Assembly: GCF_045063725.1 (NCBI RefSeq)
Contig: NZ_CP173695.1
Reading direction: 5' to 3' (one strand)
DNA from: Sellimonas catena
Lineage (GTDB): Bacteria; Bacillota; Clostridia; Lachnospirales; Lachnospiraceae
DNA length: 64,000 nt
Shown piece after piece: positions 1 through 8,533 of the stretch. Made by a program: the position numbers and the translations under genes. The notes beneath the pieces were generated by a model. That model was not told the DNA's origin and searched no databases. It was given only the letters and a program-made list of their open reading frames with translations. Every line of letters starts with the position of its first letter. Positions within the stretch are counted from its first letter, which is position 1.

Positions 1-145
1 ATTCCGGACCGGGAAAAAGCCTTTTGACATGCCTGACAGCGGGCTTTCTGCTGTTTTGCACAGAAGGACGGCTGAAATTGACAAAAAACAGACAAAATGC
101 ACAAAAATAGATAAAAATGAAATTTCAGTTTATCTAGTTATCTGC

Positions 146-174
146 TTGAAAAGAGAGCCGCAAATTGGGATAAT
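146..174 (+). promoter_or_regulatory. sigma-A promoter of the ureide operon
   Basis: TTGAAA (146-151) and GATAAT (169-174) are separated by exactly 17 bp and lie about 50 bp before the first start codon. The AT-rich stretch just upstream (78-120) repeats the pattern GACAAAA/CACAAAA/GATAAAA and could hold regulator sites, but no operator can be assigned. Confidence 0.75.
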
Positions 175-224
175 AAAACTAACATATCTCAGAAGGGAAT
201 AAAGATTAAGGAGAGGATGAATCT

Positions 225-1277
225 ATGAAACTATCTAGGGAAGAACTGAAAGGCCTGATGAAAAACAAACTGATGAATGCGGGCCTGAACGAAGCGCATG
301 CAGAGATTGCAGCAGAAATTCTGACATGGTCAGATGAGAGGGGTTATCATTCACACGGAGCGGTACGTGTGGAGTACTACAGCGAGAGAATCGCAAAAGG
401 CGGAATTACAGCAAATCCGCATTTCACATTCAAGGAGACAGGACCGTGTTCTGGAATGTTTGACGGGGACAATGGATGCGGTTATGCGGCTGCCAAGGAA
501 GCGATGGACAAGGCCATCGAGATGGCGAAGAAAAACGGAATCGCAGTGATCGGAATCAGCAACATTTCCCACAGCGGCTCCATCGGTTACTACACAGAGA
601 TGGCTGCAAAACAGGATCTGGCGGCGATTTCTTTCTGTCAGTCAGACCCGATGGCAGTACCTCCGGGAGGAACGGAGCCTTACTATGGAACCAACCCGAT
701 TTCCTTCGCGGCACCGACAGCAGACGACCGGATCGTTGTATTTGATATGGCAACCACCGTACAGGCGTGGGGCAAGATTCTGGACAAGAGATCCAGAGGA
801 GAATCCATCCCGGATAACTGGGCAGTAGATGAGAAGGGAAATCCGGTGACGGATCCGAACAAGGTAAACGCCCTGCTTCCGATTGCCGGAGCAAAAGGCT
901 ACGGCCTGATGATGATGGTGGACGTATTCTCCGGAATCATGACAGGTGTTCCGTTCGGAAAACATGTCAGCTCCATGTACCATGACTGCTCCAAGGGAAG
1001 AGAACTTGGACAGATGCACATCGTCATGGACCCGGCACGGTTTGTCGGACTGGAAGAGTTCAAAAAGAACATGTCCGCGACATGCGATGAGCTGAACGCA
1101 ATGCCGGTAGCGGAAGGATATGACAAGGTCTACTATCCGGGCGAGCGCGCGCAGATCAGAAAGAAAAAAGCGTACGAGACCGGCGGAGTAGAGATTGTAG
1201 ATTCAATCTATGAATATCTCAAGAGCGACGATATTCACTATAACAGATACGATCATAAAAACAGATTTGCAGAATAG
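225..1277 (+). CDS. allD: ureidoglycolate dehydrogenase (AllD)
   Basis: This 350-aa protein oxidises (S)-ureidoglycolate to oxalurate with NAD+ in the cytoplasm, a step of allantoin breakdown. It belongs to the malate/L-lactate dehydrogenase (Ldh2) fold and matches the remembered E. coli AllD (349 aa) along its whole length. Shared stretches include HSHGAVRVEYY (residues 42-52) with the likely catalytic His, a second His in GISNISHSG (His116), YYGTNP (153-158), DMATTVQAWGK (174-184) and KGYGLMMM. The ATG at 225 follows the ribosome site AAGGAGAGG (208-216). It is the first gene after a clear promoter, and the next gene starts 14 bp downstream, so it heads an operon. Family and step are seen in the sequence; substrate specificity is inferred from similarity and neighbours. 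Confidence 0.93.
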   Translation: MKLSREELKGLMKNKLMNAGLNEAHAEIAAEILTWSDERGYHSHGAVRVEYYSERIAKGGITANPHFTFKETGPCSGMFDGDNGCGYAAAKEAMDKAIEMAKKNGIAVIGISNISHSGSIGYYTEMAAKQDLAAISFCQSDPMAVPPGGTEPYYGTNPISFAAPTADDRIVVFDMATTVQAWGKILDKRSRGESIPDNWAVDEKGNPVTDPNKVNALLPIAGAKGYGLMMMVDVFSGIMTGVPFGKHVSSMYHDCSKGRELGQMHIVMDPARFVGLEEFKKNMSATCDELNAMPVAEGYDKVYYPGERAQIRKKKAYETGGVEIVDSIYEYLKSDDIHYNRYDHKNRFAE

Positions 1278-1291
1278 GAGAGATACGAAAC

Positions 1292-4200
1292 ATGTTAAAA
1301 ACAGTAGTGAAAAAGGGCAGTTATCATGACTCTGTTGTGCTGATGCTTCTGACGAACAAGATCTCGGCACTGGACGGAGTGAAGAAGGTCTCCATCATGA
1401 TGGCGACTCCTGCCAACAAAGATATCTTCAAACAGAGCGGCCTGGATACCGAAGAGCTGATGGAAGCGACCGCAAACGACATGGTAGTTGTTGCGGACGT
1501 GGATGATGAAAGCCTTCTGGATACGATCATGGACGAGACAGAAGAGTTCTTCCGTCAGCAGTCTGCAAAGAGCGGCGGCAAGAAGGAATCTGAGAGTGTG
1601 AAGTCCTGGGACAAGGCGCTTGACAAGCTTCCGGATGCAAACCTGGCAGTCATCTCCATTCCGGGAGCGTATGCAGCCCTGGAGGCGGACCGTGCGCTTG
1701 ACGAAGGCATGAATGTCTTTATGTTCAGCGACAACGTGACACTGGAAGACGAAGTCAAACTGAAAAAGAAAGCACATGAAAAGGGACTGGCTGTGATGGG
1801 ACCGGACTGTGGTACAGGTATCATCCAGAGCGTTCCGATTGCATTTACAAATAATGTGGCACCGGGTTCCATCGGTATCATCGGAGCATCCGGAACCGGA
1901 ATCCAGGAGCTGACAACGATTATTGACCGTCTGGGTGAAGGTGTGACCAACGCGATTGGTATCGGCGGAAGAGACCTAAATGCTGCAGTAGGCGGAATTA
2001 CCATGATGGATATGATCGACGCCATGGAAGATGACGATACGGTAAAGGTTGTCATCATCGTTTCCAAGCCGCCGGCAAAAGAAGTGCGTGACAAGATTTC
2101 CGCAAGACTGAGCAGCTTTAGCAAACCGGTTGTAACGCTGTTTGTAGGAGAAAAGCCGGAATATCATGAGGAGAACTTCTACCATGCCTATACACTGGAT
2201 GAGGCCGCAAGACTTGCAGTCGGTCTGGTGAGAGGAGAAGAAATTCCGGAAGCAGAAGCGGATGTAGATGAGAGCACCTTCTACAAAGCAGAGGACAAGA
2301 AAACGATCAAGGCATACTATTCAGGCGGAACGCTTGCAAATGAAGCTGCAATGCTGATCAAAGATGCTCTTGACGTGAAAGTACCGCCGGAAGATATCGA
2401 AGGATATATGCTTCAGCTTGACGGCAATGTTGTTGTGGATCTGGGCGATGATGCTTATACACAGGGTAAACCGCATCCGATGATCGACCCTGCAAAACGA
2501 ATCGAATGTATGCAGGAAGCGGTCGATGATGAAAGTACAGGAGCCGTTCTTCTGGACATCATGCTTGGATATGGTTCTCACGAGGATATGGCAGGGGCCC
2601 TGCTTCCGACGATCAAAGAGCTCAAAGCAAAGGCAGAAGCTGCCGGAAGAAAGGTATTCTTCATCGCTACTGTCTGCGGAACGAGAAGAGACTATCAGGG
2701 ATATGACGATGCAGTCAATAAATTAAAAGAAGCAGGCGTGATTGTCTGTGAAAATAATAAACTGGCGTGCCGTACGGCAATCCGTGCCATCGGAAGAGAT
2801 TTCGCAGAGCCGGTGAAGGAAGTACGCCCGAAAGAAGCGGCAGATGCACCGAAGGCAGAGCCGTCTGAGAAGCTTCGCACTCTCCTTTCTGAGAAACCGA
2901 AGATCATCAACATCGGACTCAAGAGCTTTGCGGAAGTGGCAGAGCAGTTTGGATGCGAAGTCGTACAGTATGACTGGAATCCGCCGGCAGGAGGAAATGT
3001 GGAACTGATCAAAATCCTGAATTTCCTGCGCCACTATGACGGACTGGATATCGATGAAGCAAACCGGGAAGTGATCGCAAAAGTAGTAGCGAGCCAGCCG
3101 GTGATCATCGACAACGTAAGAGCAAAAGATGTGATTCCGGAGCTGAATGAAGGAAAAGTCATCCTTCACGCAGGCCCTCCGGTTGCATATGAAAACATGC
3201 CGGACCCGATGCAGGGTTCCTGTGTGGGAGCTGTCCTCTTTGAGGAATGGGCGGACAACGAAGCGGACGCAAGAAAGCTTCTGGAATCCGGAGAAATCAA
3301 ATTTATGCCATGCCACCATGTCAATGCGGTGGGACCGATGGGCGGTATTACATCCCCGAACATGGCAGTGTTTGTTGTAAAGAACATGACAGACGGAAAC
3401 GAAGCGTACTGCACCATGAACGAAGGAATCGGAAAAGTACTCCGTTTCGGAGCATACTCCGAGGAAGTCGTAGAACGTCTCCGCTGGATGAGAGATATTC
3501 TGGGACCGACACTTGGAAAGGCAATACGCGAGCTTGGCGGCATTGCGGTTAATCCGCTGATCGCAAAAGCGATTGCCATGGGAGATGAATTCCACCAGAG
3601 AAATATTGCAGCGTCCCTTGCCTTCTTAAAAGAAGTAGCGCCGACCATCACGAAGATGGAGATGGACGAGAAGGACCGCTACGATGTCATCAAGTTCCTT
3701 TCCGATACAGACCAGTTCTTCCTGAACATCATGATGGCCACAGGAAAGGCTGTAATGGATGCGGCACGGACGATCCAGAAGGGAACAATCGTAACAGCAA
3801 TGTGCCGGAACGGATACGAATTCGGTATCCGGATCGCGGGCATGGGAGATCAGTGGTTTACCGGACCGGTGAATACTCCGCAGGGACTCTACTTCACAGG
3901 ATACGACGGAGAAGACGCGTGCCCGGATATGGGAGACAGTGCCATCACAGAGACCTTCGGTGTCGGCGGTATGGCAATGATCGCGGCTCCTGCCGTAACA
4001 AGATTTGTCGGAGCAGGCGGCTATGAGGACGCTCTGCGTACAAGTACGGAGATGACAGAAATTACCATCGACCGGAACCCGAACTTCATCATTCCGAACT
4101 GGAACTTCCAGGGAATCTGTCTTGGAATCGATGCAAGACTTGTTGTAGAAAAAGGAATTACACCGGTAATCAATACCGGAATCGCGCATAAAGTGGCCGG

Positions 4201-4297
4201 ATACGGACAGATCGGAGCCGGAACAGTTCATCCGCCGATCGAGTGTTTTGAAAAAGCGGTCAAAGCTTATGCAGAAAAACTGGGCTTTACTTCATAA
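1292..4297 (+). CDS. FdrA-YlbE fusion, oxamate carbamoyltransferase (AllF-AllG)
   Basis: This 1001-aa protein joins two proteins that are separate in E. coli. Residues 1 to about 580 match FdrA (AllF), a succinyl-CoA-ligase-like protein: VMGPDCGT, GVIGASGTGIQEL-like and HPMIDP motifs are present. Residues from about 590 to the end match YlbE (AllG, DUF1116): HHVNAVGPMGGITS, MGDEFHQRN, TDQFFLN, NPDMGDSAITETFG-like and VINTGIAHK. In E. coli, AllF, AllG and AllH (YlbF) form oxamate carbamoyltransferase, which splits oxalurate with phosphate into oxamate and carbamoyl phosphate. No YlbF-like gene is seen in this window, so the third subunit lies elsewhere or is not needed. The gene sits between allD and carbamate kinase, exactly where this step belongs. 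The reading frame is intact across the junction. Confidence 0.9.
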   Translation: MLKTVVKKGSYHDSVVLMLLTNKISALDGVKKVSIMMATPANKDIFKQSGLDTEELMEATANDMVVVADVDDESLLDTIMDETEEFFRQQSAKSGGKKESESVKSWDKALDKLPDANLAVISIPGAYAALEADRALDEGMNVFMFSDNVTLEDEVKLKKKAHEKGLAVMGPDCGTGIIQSVPIAFTNNVAPGSIGIIGASGTGIQELTTIIDRLGEGVTNAIGIGGRDLNAAVGGITMMDMIDAMEDDDTVKVVIIVSKPPAKEVRDKISARLSSFSKPVVTLFVGEKPEYHEENFYHAYTLDEAARLAVGLVRGEEIPEAEADVDESTFYKAEDKKTIKAYYSGGTLANEAAMLIKDALDVKVPPEDIEGYMLQLDGNVVVDLGDDAYTQGKPHPMIDPAKRIECMQEAVDDESTGAVLLDIMLGYGSHEDMAGALLPTIKELKAKAEAAGRKVFFIATVCGTRRDYQGYDDAVNKLKEAGVIVCENNKLACRTAIRAIGRDFAEPVKEVRPKEAADAPKAEPSEKLRTLLSEKPKIINIGLKSFAEVAEQFGCEVVQYDWNPPAGGNVELIKILNFLRHYDGLDIDEANREVIAKVVASQPVIIDNVRAKDVIPELNEGKVILHAGPPVAYENMPDPMQGSCVGAVLFEEWADNEADARKLLESGEIKFMPCHHVNAVGPMGGITSPNMAVFVVKNMTDGNEAYCTMNEGIGKVLRFGAYSEEVVERLRWMRDILGPTLGKAIRELGGIAVNPLIAKAIAMGDEFHQRNIAASLAFLKEVAPTITKMEMDEKDRYDVIKFLSDTDQFFLNIMMATGKAVMDAARTIQKGTIVTAMCRNGYEFGIRIAGMGDQWFTGPVNTPQGLYFTGYDGEDACPDMGDSAITETFGVGGMAMIAAPAVTRFVGAGGYEDALRTSTEMTEITIDRNPNFIIPNWNFQGICLGIDARLVVEKGITPVINTGIAHKVAGYGQIGAGTVHPPIECFEKAVKAYAEKLGFTS

Positions 4298-4325
4298 AGA
4301 ATAACAGCCGGAAAAGGAGGAAGCC

Positions 4326-5261
4326 GTGGAAAACAAAAAGATTGTGATTGCCCTGGGCGGAAACGCTCTGGGGAATGACGTGGAAGAGCAGAAAGAGGCG
4401 GTTGCGAAGACGGCGGAGGTCATCGTCGATCTGGCGCAGCAGGGCTATCATCTGATCGTGACACACGGGAATGGACCGCAGGTCGGAATGATACAGACCG
4501 CAATGGATAACTTTGACAAAGATCTGGCGGCATCCAAGAAAGTTCCGCTTCCGACGAGCGTGGCCATGAGCCAGGGATATATTGGAATTGACCTGCAAAA
4601 TGCCATCAAGTACGAGCTCTACAGAAGAGACCTTGACATGAAGGTTTCCACCATTCTTTCCCAGGTGGAAGTCGATGAGCAGGATGAGGCATTTGAACAT
4701 CCTTCCAAGCCGATCGGAAGATTTATGACAGAAGAAGAAGCAAAAGAAAAAGAGGCAGAAGGGATCCGCTGCATGGAAGATGCAGGCAGAGGCTACCGCG
4801 TGGTGGTAGCCTCCCCGATGCCGAAACGAATCCGGGAGCTGGAGACCATCCGGACGCTGATGAACGCAGGGCACATTGTCATTACCTGCGGGGGAGGCGG
4901 CATCCCGGTGATTAACAAAGGAGGAAAACTTGTCGGTGTGAGCGCAGTCATCGATAAGGATAATGTAAGCAGCCTCCTGGCATCCAAAATCGGGGCAGAT
5001 TATCTTGTAATTCTGACCGCGGTGGAAAAGGTTGCCATCAATTTTGGAAAGGAAAATCAGGAATGGCTGTCCGACCTCACGGTAGAACAGGCGAAAGAAT
5101 ACATTGCACAGGAGCAGTTTGCAAAAGGCTCCATGCTTCCTAAGATCGAAGCGGCGGTGCGTTTTGCCGAGTCCGGAGAGGGAAGAAGAACACTGATTAC
5201 GCTGCTTGAGAAGGCAGCGGACGGAATCGCGGGAAAGACGGGTACAGTCATTCATATGTAA
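4326..5261 (+). CDS. carbamate kinase
   Basis: This 311-aa cytoplasmic kinase of the amino-acid-kinase fold converts carbamoyl phosphate and ADP into ATP, ammonia and CO2. The glycine-rich ALGGNALG (residues 8-15), VTHGNGPQVG (about 46-55), TCGGGGIPV, the DKD motif of VIDKDNVSS and GSMLPKIEAA are all present at family-typical spacing and length. The start is GTG at 4326, preceded by AAAAGGAGGA. It follows the oxamate carbamoyltransferase gene by 28 bp and would harvest its carbamoyl phosphate, so it is the energy-conserving last step and the counterpart of E. coli AllK (YbcF). An arginine-deiminase role (ArcC) is less likely because no arcA or arcB is nearby. Confidence 0.93.
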   Translation: MENKKIVIALGGNALGNDVEEQKEAVAKTAEVIVDLAQQGYHLIVTHGNGPQVGMIQTAMDNFDKDLAASKKVPLPTSVAMSQGYIGIDLQNAIKYELYRRDLDMKVSTILSQVEVDEQDEAFEHPSKPIGRFMTEEEAKEKEAEGIRCMEDAGRGYRVVVASPMPKRIRELETIRTLMNAGHIVITCGGGGIPVINKGGKLVGVSAVIDKDNVSSLLASKIGADYLVILTAVEKVAINFGKENQEWLSDLTVEQAKEYIAQEQFAKGSMLPKIEAAVRFAESGEGRRTLITLLEKAADGIAGKTGTVIHM

Positions 5262-5276
5262 ATCGGGAGAGATAGT

Positions 5277-6887
5277 ATGAATATACCAGTAAATCTATTT
5301 ATGTGGGTTTTGGCATGTCTGCCGATCATCGTACTGCTTGTGCTGATGATCAAGTTTCAGTGGGGAGCGACAGACGCAGCTCCGGTCGGACTTGCCATTA
5401 CCGTATTCACGGGAATCGTATTTTATAAGGCAGATTTGAAAGTGATTGTATCGGAGGGGAGCAAGGGAATCTGGAATGCATTGACCATTCTGATCATTGT
5501 ATGGACGGCAGTCCTTCTCTATCAGGTCGGGAACGAGACGAGGGCCTTCTTCGTCATCCGGGACGGTATGAGAAAGCTCCTTCCAAACGAATTGCTTTTA
5601 GTCCTGGCTATGGGATGGATCTTTGAAAGTTTCCTCCAGGGGATCACAGGATTCGGCGTGCCGGTGGCAGTCGGCGCTCCGCTTCTGATCGGGATTGGAG
5701 TCAAGCCGATGTGGGCGGTTATCATTCCGCTTCTTGGACAGTCCTGGGGCAATACCTTCGGGACTCTGGCGGCGGCGTGGGATGCCCTCGCCATGAGCGC
5801 CGGACTCAGCGCGGGAAGTAAGGAATATCTGATTACCGCATTCTGGACCGCACTCTTTATCTGGTTCTGGAACATGATCATCGGTATGACAATCTGCTGG
5901 TTTTATGGAAAAGGCAAGGCGATCCGCAAAGGCTTTCTGGCCGTGGTTCTGCTTTCGGTAATACAGGGAGGCGGAGAACTTCTGCTGACCCAGGTCAACA
6001 CGACAATCGCATGTTTTGTTCCGGCCTGCATTTCTCTGATCGCCATTTTGCTGCTCGGGAGGCTTCCGGCGTTCCGAAAGGAATGGAGCGTGGAGGACAG
6101 CCGGGTTATGGAGCGGGGAAAAGATACACAGGAAACAGAGGAAAAACCGGAAGGTATGACACTGCTGCACGCATTTGTGCCGTACATCCTCTTATCCGTG
6201 ATCGCGCTGGTTGTGCTTTTAGTGGAGCCGGTACATACCCTCCTCAGCAAGGTGCAGATCGGATTCTCCTTCCCGGAGACCGTGACCGGATATGGATATG
6301 TGAACGAGGCAGTGGAGAGTTTCTCACCATGGACACCGTTTACCCATGCGAGTATGTTCCTTTTTGTATCGGCCGTAATCGGAATGATCTACTATAAGAA
6401 AAAAGGGTGGATCCAGAAAGGCGGAATCGGCCGGATCTTTGTCAGGGCAGTCTCCATGACGATGCCGTCCGGCATGGCGATCATCGGACTGGTCATCATG
6501 TCAAAGATTATGGCAGGAACCGGACAGACCGAAGTCCTCGCAAATGGAATCGCAGGCGTGCTCGGAAAAGTTTACGTGATCCTTTCACCGTTTATCGGTC
6601 TTCTCGGATCATTTATGACCGGAAGCAATATGAGTTCCAATATCCTGTTCGCAGGCTTCCAGTCTACGACGGCGAACCTTCTGAATGTCGATCCGTCCAT
6701 TGTTCTGGGTGCACAGTCATCCGGCGGCTCGATCGGAAGCGCCATCAGTCCAAGCAACATCGTGCTTGGTACAACAACAGCCAACATACTTGGAAGCGAA
6801 GGAAAGGTACTCAGAAAAATTATCGTTATCACGGTGCCTGCAGCGCTGATGATCGGTGTCTTTGTACTGGCACTGACCAGCCTGTAA
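5277..6887 (+). CDS. LctP-family permease
   Basis: This 536-aa integral membrane protein has about a dozen hydrophobic segments. It shows features of the L-lactate permease (LctP) family: an N-terminal PIIVLLVLMIKF helix, the FLQGITGFGVPVAVGAP segment (about residues 122-138), LGQSWGNTFGTLAAAWDAL, and the C-terminal GSNMSSNILF and GGSIGSAISPSN loops. Family members move lactate, glycolate and similar small monocarboxylates with protons. The position between carbamate kinase and an allantoate-hydrolase-like gene suggests a ureide-pathway carboxylate such as ureidoglycolate, oxamate, oxalurate or allantoate. The family is clear; the substrate is an inference. It starts 15 bp after the kinase gene. 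Confidence 0.85.
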   Translation: MNIPVNLFMWVLACLPIIVLLVLMIKFQWGATDAAPVGLAITVFTGIVFYKADLKVIVSEGSKGIWNALTILIIVWTAVLLYQVGNETRAFFVIRDGMRKLLPNELLLVLAMGWIFESFLQGITGFGVPVAVGAPLLIGIGVKPMWAVIIPLLGQSWGNTFGTLAAAWDALAMSAGLSAGSKEYLITAFWTALFIWFWNMIIGMTICWFYGKGKAIRKGFLAVVLLSVIQGGGELLLTQVNTTIACFVPACISLIAILLLGRLPAFRKEWSVEDSRVMERGKDTQETEEKPEGMTLLHAFVPYILLSVIALVVLLVEPVHTLLSKVQIGFSFPETVTGYGYVNEAVESFSPWTPFTHASMFLFVSAVIGMIYYKKKGWIQKGGIGRIFVRAVSMTMPSGMAIIGLVIMSKIMAGTGQTEVLANGIAGVLGKVYVILSPFIGLLGSFMTGSNMSSNILFAGFQSTTANLLNVDPSIVLGAQSSGGSIGSAISPSNIVLGTTTANILGSEGKVLRKIIVITVPAALMIGVFVLALTSL

Positions 6888-6900
6888 GAAGGAGGATCAC

Positions 6901-7104
6901 ATGGAAGAGAAAGGATTTTTTCAGACAAGACCAGGAAGACTTACAATCGCGTTTTGTGTCATCATGGCGGCGTTTGTCCTCATGCTGACAGGACTTCATT
7001 TAGAGAATGACATCCTATGTCTGATCGGATTTATCATGACAGCGGCGGCGATGCTGTATTCCCCGATCGAAGGACATCTGTATGCACGTTTTAAAAATAA
7101 ATAG
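6901..7104 (+). CDS. small two-helix membrane protein
   Basis: This 67-aa protein has two predicted membrane helices (about residues 17-35 and 38-57) and a short basic tail. It starts 13 bp after the permease with a strong AAGGAGG site and precedes the M20 hydrolase by 19 bp, so it is clearly translated within the operon. No family is recognised. The position suggests an accessory subunit of the adjacent permease, which is an inference only. Confidence 0.7.
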   Translation: MEEKGFFQTRPGRLTIAFCVIMAAFVLMLTGLHLENDILCLIGFIMTAAAMLYSPIEGHLYARFKNK

Positions 7105-7123
7105 AAAGGCGAGGTAACACACT

Positions 7124-8362
7124 ATGGGAATTGAAGAAGTAACAGGAAGAATTGCAGAAAATCTGGAGCACCTGAAACAGTACACAGCCACACCTGGCGA
7201 AGGCTGTACAAGACTTCCTTTCACAAAGGAGGCAAGAGACGCGGCTGAGTACCTGAAAGGGCTGATGGAGGCTGCCGGACTGGAGGTCCGTGAAGATGCA
7301 GCAGGAAACGTGATCGGAATCATGAAAGGAGAAGACCCGTCACTTCCATGCGTTATGATGGGATCGCACTATGATTCGGTTGTAAACGGAGGAAACTTTG
7401 ACGGAATCGCCGGCGTCATCTGTGCCATCGAAGTTGCAAGACAGCTAAAGGAAAAAGGCATCAAGCCAAAGAGAAACTTTGCTGTTGTCGGATTCTGCGA
7501 TGAAGAGGGAATGCGTTTCGGTACCGGCTACTTCGGATCCGGAGCAATGCTCGGACACCGGGATGTAGAGTACTGTAAGAAATTTAAAGATACCGATGGC
7601 GTTTCCATTTATGACGCAATGAAAGGTTACGGACTGGATCCGGAGAAGATCGAGGACGCAAAATGGCCGGACGGATCCATTGGATACTTCCTTGAGGCCC
7701 ATATTGAGCAGGGACCGGTTCTGGATGCTGAGAACATCGAAATCGGACTGGTTGACTGTATCGTAGGTATCCAGCGTTACATGGTGACTGTACATGGAAG
7801 ATCCGACCATGCAGGAACCACACCGATGGATATGAGAATGGATGCTGTGGATGCTGCCACAAAAGTAATTTCCAAGATTGCTGACTGGGCAAGAGAAAAA
7901 GCAGACGGTACCGTTTCCACAGTCGGATATATCAACACCGTACCGGGCGGAATGAACATTGTGGCAGAAGAATGCCAGTTTACAGTGGACATCCGTTCCA
8001 AGAACAATGACAATATCAACGATATCGCAAACCGCATCCGTGCAGCACTGGACCGTGAGGTAAAGGCAATGGGCGGAAGCTACGATATCGAAACCAAACT
8101 GGTTATCACACCGGTTGACCTTTCCAAAGACATGCTCGGCATCATGGAAGAAAGCTGCAAGGAACATGGATACAGCTACAAATATCTTCCAAGTGGTGCA
8201 GGACATGACGCACTGGAAATCGGTCAGGTGCTTCCGACAGTGATGCTCTTTGTACCGAGCAAAGAAGGAAGAAGCCACTGCCCGGTAGAATTTACAAAAT
8301 ACAGCGATTTTGCAAAAGCTTCCACGATTATGACAGAGCTTGCCGAAAAGCTGCTTGCATAA
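7124..8362 (+). CDS. M20 amidohydrolase, allantoate amidohydrolase-like
   Basis: This 412-aa zinc- or manganese-dependent hydrolase belongs to the hydantoinase/carbamoylase branch of peptidase family M20, which includes AllC and N-carbamoyl-L-amino-acid hydrolases. Metal-ligand motifs are visible: GSHYDSV (His82), NFDG (Asp93), CDEEG (Glu127/128), EAHIEQG (His193) and SHCPVEF near the C-terminus. The dimerisation-domain motif GRSDHAGTTPM is also present. AllC hydrolyses allantoate to ureidoglycine, ammonia and CO2. The operon with allD, the FdrA-YlbE fusion and carbamate kinase favours this, but sequence alone does not exclude a carbamoylase. It is the last gene before a strong terminator. 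Confidence 0.85.
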   Translation: MGIEEVTGRIAENLEHLKQYTATPGEGCTRLPFTKEARDAAEYLKGLMEAAGLEVREDAAGNVIGIMKGEDPSLPCVMMGSHYDSVVNGGNFDGIAGVICAIEVARQLKEKGIKPKRNFAVVGFCDEEGMRFGTGYFGSGAMLGHRDVEYCKKFKDTDGVSIYDAMKGYGLDPEKIEDAKWPDGSIGYFLEAHIEQGPVLDAENIEIGLVDCIVGIQRYMVTVHGRSDHAGTTPMDMRMDAVDAATKVISKIADWAREKADGTVSTVGYINTVPGGMNIVAEECQFTVDIRSKNNDNINDIANRIRAALDREVKAMGGSYDIETKLVITPVDLSKDMLGIMEESCKEHGYSYKYLPSGAGHDALEIGQVLPTVMLFVPSKEGRSHCPVEFTKYSDFAKASTIMTELAEKLLA

Positions 8363-8392
8363 GCATAGCAGAAAAATACCCAAGCCACACCG

Positions 8393-8427
8393 GCCGCGCT
8401 GCAGGATGTTCTGTGGCGCGGCTTTTT
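8393..8427 (+). terminator. terminator of the ureide operon
   Basis: GCCGCGC (8393-8399) pairs perfectly with GCGCGGC (8416-8422) and is followed by TTTTT. It separates the ureide operon from pucR. Confidence 0.8.
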
Positions 8428-8490
8428 GCAACCATTGTTCCGGGGAGTGGACAGAAGGGGAAGCAGGGTATTTCATGACTGGTGAAAGCA

Positions 8491-8499
8491 TGCTATACT
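8491..8499 (+). promoter_or_regulatory. extended -10 promoter of pucR
   Basis: TGC followed by TATACT (8494-8499) forms an extended -10 element 35 bp before the pucR start. The -35 region (TTTCAT, 8471-8476) is weak, as expected for an extended -10 promoter. Confidence 0.55.
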
Positions 8500-8533
8500 G
8501 TAGATATTACGAAAAAGAAACGGATGAGGAATC

